A stretch of 64,000 nucleotides of DNA from NCBI RefSeq assembly GCF_038008325.1, contig NZ_JBBOYW010000001.1, positions 4,061,501 to 4,125,500 of the forward strand, in the 5' to 3' direction. The number at the start of each line of letters is the position of its first letter. Within the stretch, counting starts at the first letter, position 1. Under the pieces are notes generated by a model. It made no database searches, was not told the DNA's origin, and worked only from the letters and a program-made list of their open reading frames with translations. This document shows, one piece after another, positions 28,682-37,512 of the stretch. Source of the DNA: Lysinibacillus sp. FSL K6-0232 (GTDB taxonomy: Bacteria; Bacillota; Bacilli; Bacillales_A; Planococcaceae). The translations under genes were made by a program, and so were the position numbers.

Positions 28682-28764
28682 GTTAATGAATATTTTTTTG
28701 CCTTATTTTAATGGGATCAACTATTTGTAGTTCTTATCTTTTTTAGTTAAATATAAAACTTACT

Positions 28765-28788
28765 TATTTATGGTGTGGTTCACCGTAA
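28765..28788 (+). other. Candidate left attachment site of the recombinase island
   Basis: A 24-base sequence containing GGTTCACCGTAA. It matches 21 of 24 positions at 49130-49153, where the copy overlaps the 3' end of the second recombinase gene. To its left, CTTACTTAT resembles the left arm of an intact hairpin copy at 53211-53266. That is what a left junction should look like if the target was such a repeat. Confidence 0.5.
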
Positions 28789-28802
28789 AAATTTAAAAGG
28801 CA

Positions 28803-28840
28803 AAAAACAGCTTCAGGAATGCGCTTCCTGGAGCTGTTTT
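28803..28840. terminator. Strong hairpin near the island's left end
   Basis: AAAACAGCTTCAGGAA pairs with TTCCTGGAGCTGTTTT with one mismatch. It is terminator-like on the plus strand, where a T run follows, and may insulate the island from the endonuclease gene. Confidence 0.6.
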
Positions 28841-28998
28841 GTTCATTTTCCGATAAATTCGACCGTCAATAAATATTATTTTATCAAAGTTTTATCGACG
28901 TTCACACCATGTTGAACATAAACACTAAATTTATAGGGTCAATTACGTTTTATGAAAACTCCATATTTACCCTAACAAACTTATTTGTACGCTACTTG
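28841..28998. other. Gap between hairpin and IS21 copy
   Basis: AT-rich, with a TTTATCAAAGTTTTATCGACG-like stretch. Its last 32 bases are the displaced 3' end of the unknown gene interrupted by the IS21 element. No gene is seen in the rest. Confidence 0.4.
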
Positions 28999-29142
28999 TG
29001 TATTGCATAATAAAAGTGCAGACTAGTGCAGCGAATTTGTACAGAGTCTAGCACTTTTTTAGTGCAAAAAAATAGACTTGCCAGCCACCCCAAGTCACTC
29101 TACTGTTAAAGTGTCGAATTTTACCAGTGGAGGTTTGAAAGG

Positions 29143-30573
29143 ATGCTAGCAATGTCTGAAGTTAATTGTATCAAAACATTACGAAATGAAAAAGGATTAT
29201 CGATTACTGAAATCGCCAATACAATGCAAGTCAATTGGCGTACTGCCAAGAAATACGGTGATGGGGATCAGTTGCCGCAGGAGAAAACTCACCTGAAAAA
29301 AGGCATGATGTACGACGAAAAATGGGGAGAAATCGTAGTTGATTGGTTAGAAGAGGATTTAAAACTAAAGAAAAAATTACGCCGTACAAACAAGAAAATG
29401 CTTGAGGATCTAGTAAAGATGGGATTCAAAGGTTCTTACAGAACGCTTTGTAATTTTATTCAAGAATGGAAAGCAACAGAAGAAGAGGAAGCAGATAAAG
29501 GGCATGAACGTTTAAATCATCCAGGAGGAGAAGCACAGGTAGACTTCGGTGTAATGGAGGCTGTTCAAGATGGGGAAATTATTGATGTTCACGCATTAGT
29601 CATGTCATTCCCTGCAAGTAATACAGCATTTGCGGTGCCGATGCCTGGTGAAAACTTAGAATGTTTTTTAGGTGGACTTCAAATGTTGTTTAAACAGGCT
29701 GGTGGTATTCCTTTGAGCATTCGAATTGATAACCTAACACCTGCGGTGAAAAAAGTAAGAAAAGGAGATTCAGAGGCCCAATTAACCGAAGCCTTCCGAC
29801 ATTTCCAACAATATTACGGCTTTAAAGTGCAAGTGTGTAACCCACGCAAAGGAAATGAAAAAGGTCATGTAGAAAGAAAGGTTGGCTATGTACGCTATAA
29901 TTTCTTTAGCTTGCCACCTGTCATTAAAGACCTTGAGGATTTAGGAAATCAATTAGAACAGCAGTTAGCAAATGATCGTCAACGAATTCATTATAAAAAG
30001 GAAGTACTGATTGATGAGCTATGGCAGCTTGAACAAAAGCAATTGATCAAATTACCTGAAGAACCATATCCGATATTTAAGCAGTTTCTGATAAAGTTTA
30101 ATAAGTATAATGAATTCAAGCTTGATGGACATTTGATTCATGTACCAAGAGCAAGGAACTACGTCCAACTTTCTTGTGTGACATATTGGGATTCGTATAA
30201 AGTCATCACAAATGACGGTGAAATTCTATTATCTGATGCCCGTCCTTATATGAGAAAACGCCGTTTTATTCCTTGGAAGGAGATTTTAAAAGATTGGTTG
30301 AAAAAACCACGTGTTGTAGGGCATTCTCGTTATTCAAACTATTTACCAGCGCGTATTAAAGAGTATTTAACAGTGCCTTCGCTTGCCTTAAGAAAACAAC
30401 GGATTAATGAATTACTGACGCTTTTACTCACACATGATATGAATGACATTGATCAAAACTTTTATAGTTATATTGGACGTGAGGTAGAAGAGACAGAACA
30501 CCCTTACGGTGTGAATTGGACAGAATATGATGCCTTATCGCCAAAAGGAACGGAGGCGTTGAATCATGAATGA
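29143..30573 (+). CDS. istA: IS21 transposase IstA
   Basis: A 476-residue transposase. The N-terminal HTH (LSITEIANTMQVNWRTAKKY, residues 19-38) binds the element's ends. The DDE core has its first Asp in AQVDFGVMEA, the second near RIDNLTPAV, and the Glu in KGNEKGHVERKVGYVR. It cuts and joins the ends with help from IstB. Its length is normal for the family. The start follows GGAGGTTTG. It overlaps istB by 8 bases. Confidence 0.93.
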   Translation: MLAMSEVNCIKTLRNEKGLSITEIANTMQVNWRTAKKYGDGDQLPQEKTHLKKGMMYDEKWGEIVVDWLEEDLKLKKKLRRTNKKMLEDLVKMGFKGSYRTLCNFIQEWKATEEEEADKGHERLNHPGGEAQVDFGVMEAVQDGEIIDVHALVMSFPASNTAFAVPMPGENLECFLGGLQMLFKQAGGIPLSIRIDNLTPAVKKVRKGDSEAQLTEAFRHFQQYYGFKVQVCNPRKGNEKGHVERKVGYVRYNFFSLPPVIKDLEDLGNQLEQQLANDRQRIHYKKEVLIDELWQLEQKQLIKLPEEPYPIFKQFLIKFNKYNEFKLDGHLIHVPRARNYVQLSCVTYWDSYKVITNDGEILLSDARPYMRKRRFIPWKEILKDWLKKPRVVGHSRYSNYLPARIKEYLTVPSLALRKQRINELLTLLLTHDMNDIDQNFYSYIGREVEETEHPYGVNWTEYDALSPKGTEALNHE

Positions 30574-31288
30574 AGCGATTTTAACGCTCTGTAAGCAATT
30601 GAGATTGGCTTATGTGGCAGAAGCTATTAAAGTGGTACCTTTTACCGATCCAGAAGAATATATTTATCAAATTTTATTAAAAGAGCAGCTTGGCAGAGAA
30701 CAAGCAAAAATAGCGCGTAATTTGAAGCAGGCACGTTTTATCGATACGAAGACGCTTGAAAGTTACCAGTGGCATAAAGATATTTGTTTACCTAGCCATT
30801 TAACAAAAGATGAATTAGAGCGACTAGATTTCATTCGAAGAAAAGAGAATATCATTTTAGTTGGAGCACCTGGAACAGGTAAAACTCATTTAGCTTCTGC
30901 ACTTGGACGAAAAGCTTGTGAACAAGGATTTGAAGTGCGTTTTTATCGCGTTTCACATTTGGTTGAAGAATTAGAGCAAGCACTCCTTGTAGGGAAATTA
31001 AAGCAATTTAGAAGTAAATTAGAGAAAGTTGATTTAATGATTTTAGATGAAATGGGTTATTTGCCTTTTGGTAAAGAAGGAGCAGAATTACTGTTTCAAA
31101 TTATTTCAGAGTTCTATGAACAAAAGAGCTTGATTATCACATCAAATTTAGAATTTAGTCAGTGGAACCGCATTTTCTCGGATTCACGTTTAACGGCAGC
31201 TCTGGTGGATCGTTTGATTCACCACGCCCATATTATTTCATACACGGGTCAGAGCTTCCGTTTAACCAATGCGTTGTCGAGAAAATAG
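30566..31288 (+). CDS. istB: IS21 helper ATPase IstB
   Basis: A 240-residue AAA+ ATPase that assists target capture by IstA. The Walker A motif is VGAPGTGKTHLA (about residue 97), and Walker B is LMILDEMGYLPF. The DnaA/DnaC-like sensor residues are present. The length is normal and the frame intact, so the element can probably move. Confidence 0.93.
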   Translation: MNEAILTLCKQLRLAYVAEAIKVVPFTDPEEYIYQILLKEQLGREQAKIARNLKQARFIDTKTLESYQWHKDICLPSHLTKDELERLDFIRRKENIILVGAPGTGKTHLASALGRKACEQGFEVRFYRVSHLVEELEQALLVGKLKQFRSKLEKVDLMILDEMGYLPFGKEGAELLFQIISEFYEQKSLIITSNLEFSQWNRIFSDSRLTAALVDRLIHHAHIISYTGQSFRLTNALSRK

Positions 31289-31913
31289 AGAAAATATTGG
31301 GTGGCAATGCTCTGTATTTTTCGTTGCAATTCTCTGCACTTTTCTCTTGCAAAATACACTACTCGTACCACCAGCATAGCGTGCTCTATTATGTTCATCT
31401 TCTGAAGAGCAAAAGATTATCGTTATACTGCATTTTTTAGGAAATACACATTCTCTCATAATATTAACAAATTCCTTGTAAATCATATTCTTCAGATTAT
31501 AATCATGTACTTGAAAATCGAGTGTTACACTTTCTCCAACAATTAAAAAATCATTATCAGACGCAAAGAATTTAGGGTTGGATAATTGATGAAGATTATT
31601 GCTATCATAATACTTCCCTCTTAAATTATTATTATTACTGATGTCACGATCATGTCTGTCTATTCTTTTGCATTGATCAATACCATAAAAATCGCTAACA
31701 AATTTTTCAACAAACTCTATGCTATGATCCATAATAAACATAAAGAATACTCTTTTCTCCGCTTTATAAATTTGTAAATCATATTTAATTAACACAAAAT
31801 CTCTCCTTGTTTTTAGACAAAAAAATCCGCGCTGTTGACTACACATTTTGTACGCAATCCCGCTTTCCATAGCGCTTTTAAGTTAAGTGCATTTTTACTG
31901 TTGGCAAAACAAA

Positions 31914-31979
31914 AAGCGCCATTGTTTATAGGCTACGCAAAAAAATGTTTTTTTTTTGCAAGACTATACAATAGCGCTT
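31914..31979. repeat. Nested hairpin between divergent genes
   Basis: An outer stem of about 16 bp (AAGCGC.ATTGT..ATAG / CTATA.CAAT.GCGCTT) encloses GCAAAAAAA / TTTTTTTGC. It lies between the interrupted unknown gene (minus) and the 159-residue HTH gene (plus). It may be a terminator, an operator, or an insertion remnant. Confidence 0.4.
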
Positions 31980-32102
31980 GAATTTATAGTATGTTATTAA
32001 GCATTTCTATCATACTTATTTGATTAAGTTTTTTCAAGTATCTTCGAATATTTAGAAGACAATTGTCTATAATATAGCATCAAAATTTAAAGGAGATGCT
32101 TT

Positions 32103-32582
32103 ATGAATAAAGAAAAATTTCTTGCTCTTGATTGCACGCAGAGAGTTGAATACGTGAATGATTTATTAAAAAATAATCATGATTTACAACAAATTGCTGA
32201 TTCTATCGGAATCAATTATTCTACGTTCACTAAATTAATGACTCAAGGAGATTATATTTTTGTAAAACGGGATGGCCAGTATTTTCGCTTTATCAGAAAC
32301 GGTGACACCATTTCGTCTATTAACAATTCTGCCGACGATCTTACAGCGTATCTCAATGAGAATATGGACGTCCTTAAACAAATTATCGAGAAGCACAAAA
32401 ACAGCGCTGATTTCACAATCGATAAGAAAATATTCGCCTCTAAACTTTCAACTAAGACGTTTCGTATGCCTGAGGAGTTGTATCAGGAATTTATAGAAGT
32501 ATGCGATGAAAGGCTCCCTCACCTCAAAATCCAGCACATAATCGCCCAATTATTATTCAATTTCATTGAGAAATATAAGTAA
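32103..32582 (+). CDS. Putative DNA-binding protein, HTH plus ribbon-helix-helix-like tail
   Basis: A 159-residue protein. Residues about 20-48 (NNHDLQQIADSIGINYSTFTKL) have a helix-turn-helix pattern. The C-terminal part, TKTFRMPEELYQEFIEVCDE, followed by helices, resembles the ribbon-helix-helix fold of small plasmid regulators. I cannot name a family. AAAGGAG lies 8 bases before the ATG. It stands next to the type I restriction locus but on the other strand. It may regulate the adjacent genes. Confidence 0.55.
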   Translation: MNKEKFLALDCTQRVEYVNDLLKNNHDLQQIADSIGINYSTFTKLMTQGDYIFVKRDGQYFRFIRNGDTISSINNSADDLTAYLNENMDVLKQIIEKHKNSADFTIDKKIFASKLSTKTFRMPEELYQEFIEVCDERLPHLKIQHIIAQLLFNFIEKYK

Positions 32583-32614
32583 ACTCCGTTGTTCCTTTTA
32601 GGAATTACGGAGTT
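32582..32614 (+). terminator. Terminator of the HTH gene
   Basis: The stem AACTCCGT / ACGGAGTT with inner TTCC / GGAA, followed by ACTTTTT. It starts at the stop codon. Confidence 0.75.
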
Positions 32615-32622
32615 ACTTTTTA

Positions 32623-33537
32623 CTAAGCCAAAATTCTACTGATTTTACCTTTCCAATCATCTCTATGAATTAAACGCCATTCATGCAAATTGTTTTTCAC
32701 TATAAATGCTTTACTCATTTGTGAGATAGTTTTCCAATCTCCCTTAATTATATAAGTTGCGTTCCCAAGAGTTGCATTTTCAAAGACAAATATCCCTTTC
32801 TTTTTAAATCCAAATATATAATAACCCGCAAGTCCATTCGCGCCCACAGCCTCAAAGTCGGGCTTATAACTTGCGATGGTATCCAACCTATCCCATATAA
32901 CGGGTTGCTTACCTTTTTTACAGTTTTCAACATATTGTCTTAGACATTCTCGACGTTCACCCCAAGCTGTACCGTCGCTATCCAATATAATCCAATTTAA
33001 TTTTCCAACCTTTTTAGGCTTACGATAAGTTTCTAAATTCTCATGGTAAATTTCACAACAACCTACTAATTCTAATAAAATGTTTACTCCAAGAATAGCA
33101 TCGTCTAAATTCTCTTCTTTTGAAAATGTTTGAGCTATCATCAAAAATAAACCTTTACCGTTGCTTTCAATAGCTAACTCTAAACTTGGACCTGGAATTA
33201 ATTCTTTTTGGTAAACTTCACGGCGCACATCTACATAATCTGTTACTTCTTCTGTTTGATTACGACCTCTGAATTCTCTTCGTGTTGAATACATTGAAAA
33301 ATATATAGGTACTTTAGGAAGGTCTTTGCGCGCGAATTCTTTACCTTCAATATTAAACTTTGTAAATCTCCCCTTTTTAGGCGGTAGCATTACTTGCCCT
33401 TCTTCAATTTTCTCAAATCCAATTTTTTTAATTTTTTCCATATTATCTTCTTCAATTTGGATTCCTAATCGGAACTCCGTAATGCTTTCATCTAAAAACT
33501 TATTTAATGATCTAATGTATTTTTTTCCTTGTATCAT
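32623..33537 (-). CDS. Unknown protein of the island, 304 residues
   Basis: I do not recognise a family. It is a soluble protein with no signal peptide or membrane helix. Features: a central part rich in charged residues (YVDVRREVYQKEL, then LELAIESNGKGLFLMIAQTF), and a C-terminal part with WIILDSDGTAWGERRECLRQY and GLAGYYIFGF. I chose the ATG at 33537, 9 bases after GAGGAG; the ATG at 33546 touches the ribosome-binding site. It follows the hsd peptidase gene on the same strand, separated by a terminator, so it may be an accessory of the restriction locus. Confidence 0.6.
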   Translation of the reverse strand: MIQGKKYIRSLNKFLDESITEFRLGIQIEEDNMEKIKKIGFEKIEEGQVMLPPKKGRFTKFNIEGKEFARKDLPKVPIYFSMYSTRREFRGRNQTEEVTDYVDVRREVYQKELIPGPSLELAIESNGKGLFLMIAQTFSKEENLDDAILGVNILLELVGCCEIYHENLETYRKPKKVGKLNWIILDSDGTAWGERRECLRQYVENCKKGKQPVIWDRLDTIASYKPDFEAVGANGLAGYYIFGFKKKGIFVFENATLGNATYIIKGDWKTISQMSKAFIVKNNLHEWRLIHRDDWKGKISRILA

Positions 33538-33562
33538 TTGCAACATCTCCTCTTATAATAAA

Positions 33563-33598
33563 AAAAGACAGCTCTAATAAACTTAGAAACTGTCTTTT
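33563..33598 (-). terminator. Terminator of the type I restriction operon
   Basis: AAAAGACAG pairs with CTGTCTTTT and is followed on the minus strand by a run of T. It separates the peptidase gene from the 304-residue gene. Confidence 0.8.
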
Positions 33599-33631
33599 GT
33601 ACTTATTCTGGATGTCTGTTCATGATGTTTG

Positions 33632-34354
33632 TTAAAGTTCGCGCACAATTTCTTCATCCAATATCTTTTTGCGCTTTTCCCAGTCTGGCATTAGCGCAAA
33701 TAGCATATTGTAAAAGTTTTCACTATGGTTGTTGTATTTAAAATGTATTAGTTCATGCAGTATAACATAATCAATGCAGTATTTTGGCGCTTTAATCAGT
33801 TCGGTATTAATTAGAATCGTATTGTTGTCGATTTGGGCGGAACCCCAGCGCGCTTTCATGACGCGGATTTCAAGGTGAGGTTTTCCAACACCGTACTTCC
33901 CCATTAATGCCGACATCTTATTTAGCGATTCTTCAAATACTTTATATGCCTTTTCCTTGTACCATGCATCTACAAGTTTTGCCTTTTTAGAACGGTTCGA
34001 TGGATTTTGTACGTGCACATATATAAAACCTCTGAAATATTTGACGCCTTCTTCTGCTGATTGCTCGACGCGTAAACGGTATTGTTTGCCTAAATACTTG
34101 AACGACTCACCACTAACATACTCGCGTTCACTTTGCTTCAGCGGACGCACTTCTTCAAACTGCTTTACGTTCTTTAAAATCCACGAGCCTTTGCTTTTCA
34201 CAAAGTCATATATAAAATTTAATGGTACTTTGTCATTTGCCGACACTTCGATACGCATGTCAGGTTTAATGTTTAAATTGACGTTTTTAACGTCCTTTCG
34301 TTCGATCCAAAAATCAATGGGCTGAGTGCCAAAATGAATTTGGTGCTTTTCCAT
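33632..34354 (-). CDS. YgjP-like zinc metallopeptidase (DUF45)
   Basis: A 240-residue protein with the zinc-peptidase motif ILHELIHFKYNNHSENFYNML (two His and the Glu of HExxH, then a third His). The upstream part, IHFGTQPIDFWIERKDVKNVNL and the beta-rich domain before the motif, fits the YgjP/SprT-like DUF45 family. Such genes are often last in type I restriction operons, as here: it begins 14 bases after the hsdR stop. Its job there is not known. I chose the ATG at 34354 over a GTG at 34363, which has too short a spacing to AAGG. Confidence 0.85.
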   Translation of the reverse strand: MEKHQIHFGTQPIDFWIERKDVKNVNLNIKPDMRIEVSANDKVPLNFIYDFVKSKGSWILKNVKQFEEVRPLKQSEREYVSGESFKYLGKQYRLRVEQSAEEGVKYFRGFIYVHVQNPSNRSKKAKLVDAWYKEKAYKVFEESLNKMSALMGKYGVGKPHLEIRVMKARWGSAQIDNNTILINTELIKAPKYCIDYVILHELIHFKYNNHSENFYNMLFALMPDWEKRKKILDEEIVREL

Positions 34355-34367
34355 ATTGCTCACTACC

Positions 34368-37300
34368 TTAATAACGCTTGATGGCTACTGTTTTTACTTG
34401 TTCAATCACTTTATCGATTGTGTCGAAATCTAATGTTACATTATTTTCATTTGAGAAATCAAACAATAAATCATCAATGTCCTGTGCAATACGATTATGA
34501 ATTTGTGGGTTGTTATGCCAGTCTACCTTTTGATGTCGTTTAATAATCACATCCATTTTTAACGCTAAATTCGCAAAGTCTTCTTCGCCATAAGATACTT
34601 GTTCATCTTTCATCGTTAAAAGGTCCTTTGTCACGCCATAAAACGCTTGTGCATGACCGTTTTCTTTAATGATTGCTGGATAATCCTCTTTCGGCTCGCC
34701 TTGACGGAATTCATTTAACAATTCATTCATTGAGTTTAAATAGTCCGCCTCTGAAATGCGCTTCTCTTTATACTGATCGATCACCTCTTGAATGCGCTCA
34801 GAGAATTTCTTATAGTAAGCAGGATTTTCATCCCATTTAGTGCTAACACTTTTCGTTAAGCGAGTACGAATGGCGTCCGCCTTTGCGCGCTTTGAGCCAA
34901 GACGGTCCAGCTCTTCCTGGAATCCTTTTTCATTCAAAATGTCGACGGGATTTGTAATACGAATAATATCCTCAGCTGAAATATATTGATCCATTAGCTT
35001 TTGCATTTTCGCTTCGTATTCTTTATGGTCAATCGAATCTGAATAGCGTAACTTCACTGCCTTGCGTAGCTCTTGGAAGAACTTCAAATCTTTCTTATAC
35101 TTAGAAAGCTCCTCTTCCTGCAAGGCGTTATATATACGCTCCGACTCTAAAGCAATAGCCAGATTACGAGCGAATTTACTCAAGATATTATAAAAATCGT
35201 TGCGTAGTTCTTCATCTTCTAACAAGACTTCATACTCTTCAACATCAGACTTATTACGAACAGATGCAAAAATGTCCCACAATTGCGAGTGATATTGACG
35301 AAGGTCACCAATAATTGTGATGACGTCATAAATCGCACCTTGAATGTCCTCTGGATCGAAGTTTTCAAGTCCGCCACCTGAATACATTTGTAATGCTTCA
35401 TCTAACTTTTCAAGCAAACCACGGTAATCAATAATTAAACCGTAATCCTTCCCCTCATACAGTCGGTTAACACGCGCAATCGCTTGTAGTAATGTATGCT
35501 CCTTCATCGGCTTGTCGATATAAAGAATCGATGCACGTGGCGCGTCAAAGCCCGTTAACAGCTTATCTACGACGATTAATAAATCAATGTCATCACCGTT
35601 TATAAATTCGTCTTTAATGGCATCCTCGTAAGCATCAGCAGTTCCATAGCGGTCCATCATCTTCTTCCAAAAACGCTGTATTAAATCTTGTGAATCTTCA
35701 TCAATGTCGTCATGCCCCTCACGCTGGTCTGGAGGTGAAATAACAACCGCGCAATTTAAGTCGCCAAATTCCTCAAAGAAATTTAAATAGCGAATTGCCT
35801 CCATTTTGCTATTTGTCGCAAGCATCGCCTTAAACTGTGAGCCTTGCGTTTTATAATTACGATTAAAGTGCTCGTTAATATCGAAAGCAATCATACTAAT
35901 ACGTTGATCTGACGAGGCAATACGCTCAAAGTGCGCCCACTTTTTCATTACCGCTTCTTTTTGCGTATCAGTTAAATGACGTGTAATCATATTTAGACGG
36001 TTATCGATTGCTGTTTTGTTAACCGTTTGATCTACCATTTTTCCTTCATATAATAAAGGTACAATCGCTTTATCATTCACCGCGTCTGCAATTGTATATT
36101 TATGAATAAGCTTACCGAATTTAATCATTGTGCTCTTTTCTTTTTTCATTAACGGCGTACCTGTAAAGCCAAGATATGATGCGTTCGGGAATACTTTTTT
36201 CATTTTATTGTGAAGCTCGCCGTATTGTGTGCGGTGCGATTCATCTACAAGAACGAAAATATCGCGTGACTCATTTACTTGTTGCTTCGCCTGCGCTGTG
36301 TCAAACTTATGCACTAAAGTTGTGACGATGTCAGTATTACCGTCATTTAACAATGCAATTAAATGATTGCCTGAATTCGCACGGCTTGCTTTTAAACGCG
36401 TATGATTAAACGTCTTATGAATTTGCTTATCTAATTCGACGCGGTCCGTTACGACAACCACTTTTGGGTTCACGTCTGATAGCTCAGTTAAAATGTAACG
36501 AGCAAGCATCACCATTGTTAAAGATTTCCCTGATCCCTGCGTGTGCCATATAACACCTGATTGTCGGTTGCCGTTTTCGTCACGCTGTTCGATTGTTTGT
36601 AAAATTTGTTTAATCGCAAAGTATTGTTGGTATCGAGTTACTTTCTTAACATCTTTGTCATATAAAGTGAAAAAAGCAGTGAGCTCAAGTAAACGCGCAG
36701 GATGGAACAAAGAAATAATGTTTTTATCTTGCGTCGTTGGTAAGCGATCTGTTACCGCGTTTTGTAGCAATTGTTCTAACCACTGTTGCTCTTCCTCTTT
36801 CCAAACGGACCAGAATTTTTTCGGTGTACCACACGTTGCGTACTGCGTTTCATTTTTGTTTGTCGCCATGACAATTTGAACAAACTTAAACAACTGTGGG
36901 ATATATTCTTTCTTTTGGTTACGAATCATTTGGCTGATGCCTTGATTCATAGAGATGGATGCTTTTTTACACTCAATAACTGCCAAAGGAATACCATTTA
37001 TAAAAAGGACAATGTCAGGACGCACAAGCTTGCCATCCGCGCGCTCAACAGAAAACTCTTCAACGACATGAAAAACATTGTTTTCGATATTATCCCAGTC
37101 AATAAATTGTAGTGTAAAAGATTGCTTTGAGCCGTCTGGAAGGAACTCCGTATAGCTTCTTCCTAACATAAATGTTTCATAAATCGCTTCATTCGCCTTT
37201 ACAAGCCCATTCGTTAACGGCTCGTCTAAATCGCGAATTGCTTGCTGAATATTATTTTCGCTGAAGGCGTAATACTCATTTTTGTATTCATAGCGGTTTA

Positions 37301-37469
37301 TTTTTCGTAGCTGATCTTCCAGCACGTCGCGAAGTAATACGTTATAAAGATTCCCGCGCATTTGCTCCGCTTGCTCAGTTGGAATTTGAGTATATCCAAG
37401 ACGTTGCAACACTTCGAGCGCTGGCTGTTGGCTAATATTAATTTCATCATAAAGTTGCTCAGTGGACAC
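34368..37469 (-). CDS. hsdR: Type I restriction enzyme, R subunit
   Basis: A 1033-residue motor and nuclease subunit. The N-terminal nuclease core is seen as RPDIVLFINGIPLAVIECK (PD...ExK, about residues 155-175). The helicase part has Walker A TQGSGKSLTMVM, the DEAD-type motif LVDESHRTQYGE, GFTGTPLMKK and, later, QAIARVNRLYEGK. It translocates DNA and cuts away from an unmethylated site, together with HsdM and HsdS. The start is GTG with GGAGGTGG upstream. The length is full. Confidence 0.95.
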   Translation of the reverse strand: MSTEQLYDEINISQQPALEVLQRLGYTQIPTEQAEQMRGNLYNVLLRDVLEDQLRKINRYEYKNEYYAFSENNIQQAIRDLDEPLTNGLVKANEAIYETFMLGRSYTEFLPDGSKQSFTLQFIDWDNIENNVFHVVEEFSVERADGKLVRPDIVLFINGIPLAVIECKKASISMNQGISQMIRNQKKEYIPQLFKFVQIVMATNKNETQYATCGTPKKFWSVWKEEEQQWLEQLLQNAVTDRLPTTQDKNIISLFHPARLLELTAFFTLYDKDVKKVTRYQQYFAIKQILQTIEQRDENGNRQSGVIWHTQGSGKSLTMVMLARYILTELSDVNPKVVVVTDRVELDKQIHKTFNHTRLKASRANSGNHLIALLNDGNTDIVTTLVHKFDTAQAKQQVNESRDIFVLVDESHRTQYGELHNKMKKVFPNASYLGFTGTPLMKKEKSTMIKFGKLIHKYTIADAVNDKAIVPLLYEGKMVDQTVNKTAIDNRLNMITRHLTDTQKEAVMKKWAHFERIASSDQRISMIAFDINEHFNRNYKTQGSQFKAMLATNSKMEAIRYLNFFEEFGDLNCAVVISPPDQREGHDDIDEDSQDLIQRFWKKMMDRYGTADAYEDAIKDEFINGDDIDLLIVVDKLLTGFDAPRASILYIDKPMKEHTLLQAIARVNRLYEGKDYGLIIDYRGLLEKLDEALQMYSGGGLENFDPEDIQGAIYDVITIIGDLRQYHSQLWDIFASVRNKSDVEEYEVLLEDEELRNDFYNILSKFARNLAIALESERIYNALQEEELSKYKKDLKFFQELRKAVKLRYSDSIDHKEYEAKMQKLMDQYISAEDIIRITNPVDILNEKGFQEELDRLGSKRAKADAIRTRLTKSVSTKWDENPAYYKKFSERIQEVIDQYKEKRISEADYLNSMNELLNEFRQGEPKEDYPAIIKENGHAQAFYGVTKDLLTMKDEQVSYGEEDFANLALKMDVIIKRHQKVDWHNNPQIHNRIAQDIDDLLFDFSNENNVTLDFDTIDKVIEQVKTVAIKRY

Positions 37470-37512
37470 ATCGCCACCTCCAATCTATAAATGAAGGAAA
37501 GGAGTAAAGGCG

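Larger units (their letters stand above)
28999..31358 (+). mobile_element. IS21-family insertion sequence, complete
   Basis: A 2,360-bp element with ends TGTATT...AATACA. The left and right terminal 60 bases share inverted repeat blocks, AAAAGTGCAGA and TACAGAG, in the same order. Flanks give a 7-bp duplication, CTACTTG (28992-28998) and CTACTCG (31359-31365), one mismatch. It encodes istA and istB in order, with an 8-base overlap. Confidence 0.85.
28967..31795 (-). pseudogene. Unknown gene interrupted by IS21
   Basis: The GTG start at 31795 follows AAGGAGAG by 6 bases. The frame runs to the element's edge at 31359. Removing the element and one target-site copy joins it in frame to 28991-28967, giving a 153-residue product ending TSSVQISLLG. 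The product begins MLIKYDLQIYKAEKRVFF. I do not recognise a family; it is charged with no membrane helix. The insertion replaces only the last ten or so residues, so a longer read-through product (to 31262) may still be made. The whole-gene reading is supported by the exact 462-base (154-codon) join. Confidence 0.6.

Noticed and set aside
31262..31358. The last 32 residues of the minus-strand frame at 31262-31870 as native sequence
   Set aside because: They are encoded inside the IS21 right end; the native end is restored by joining the left flank.
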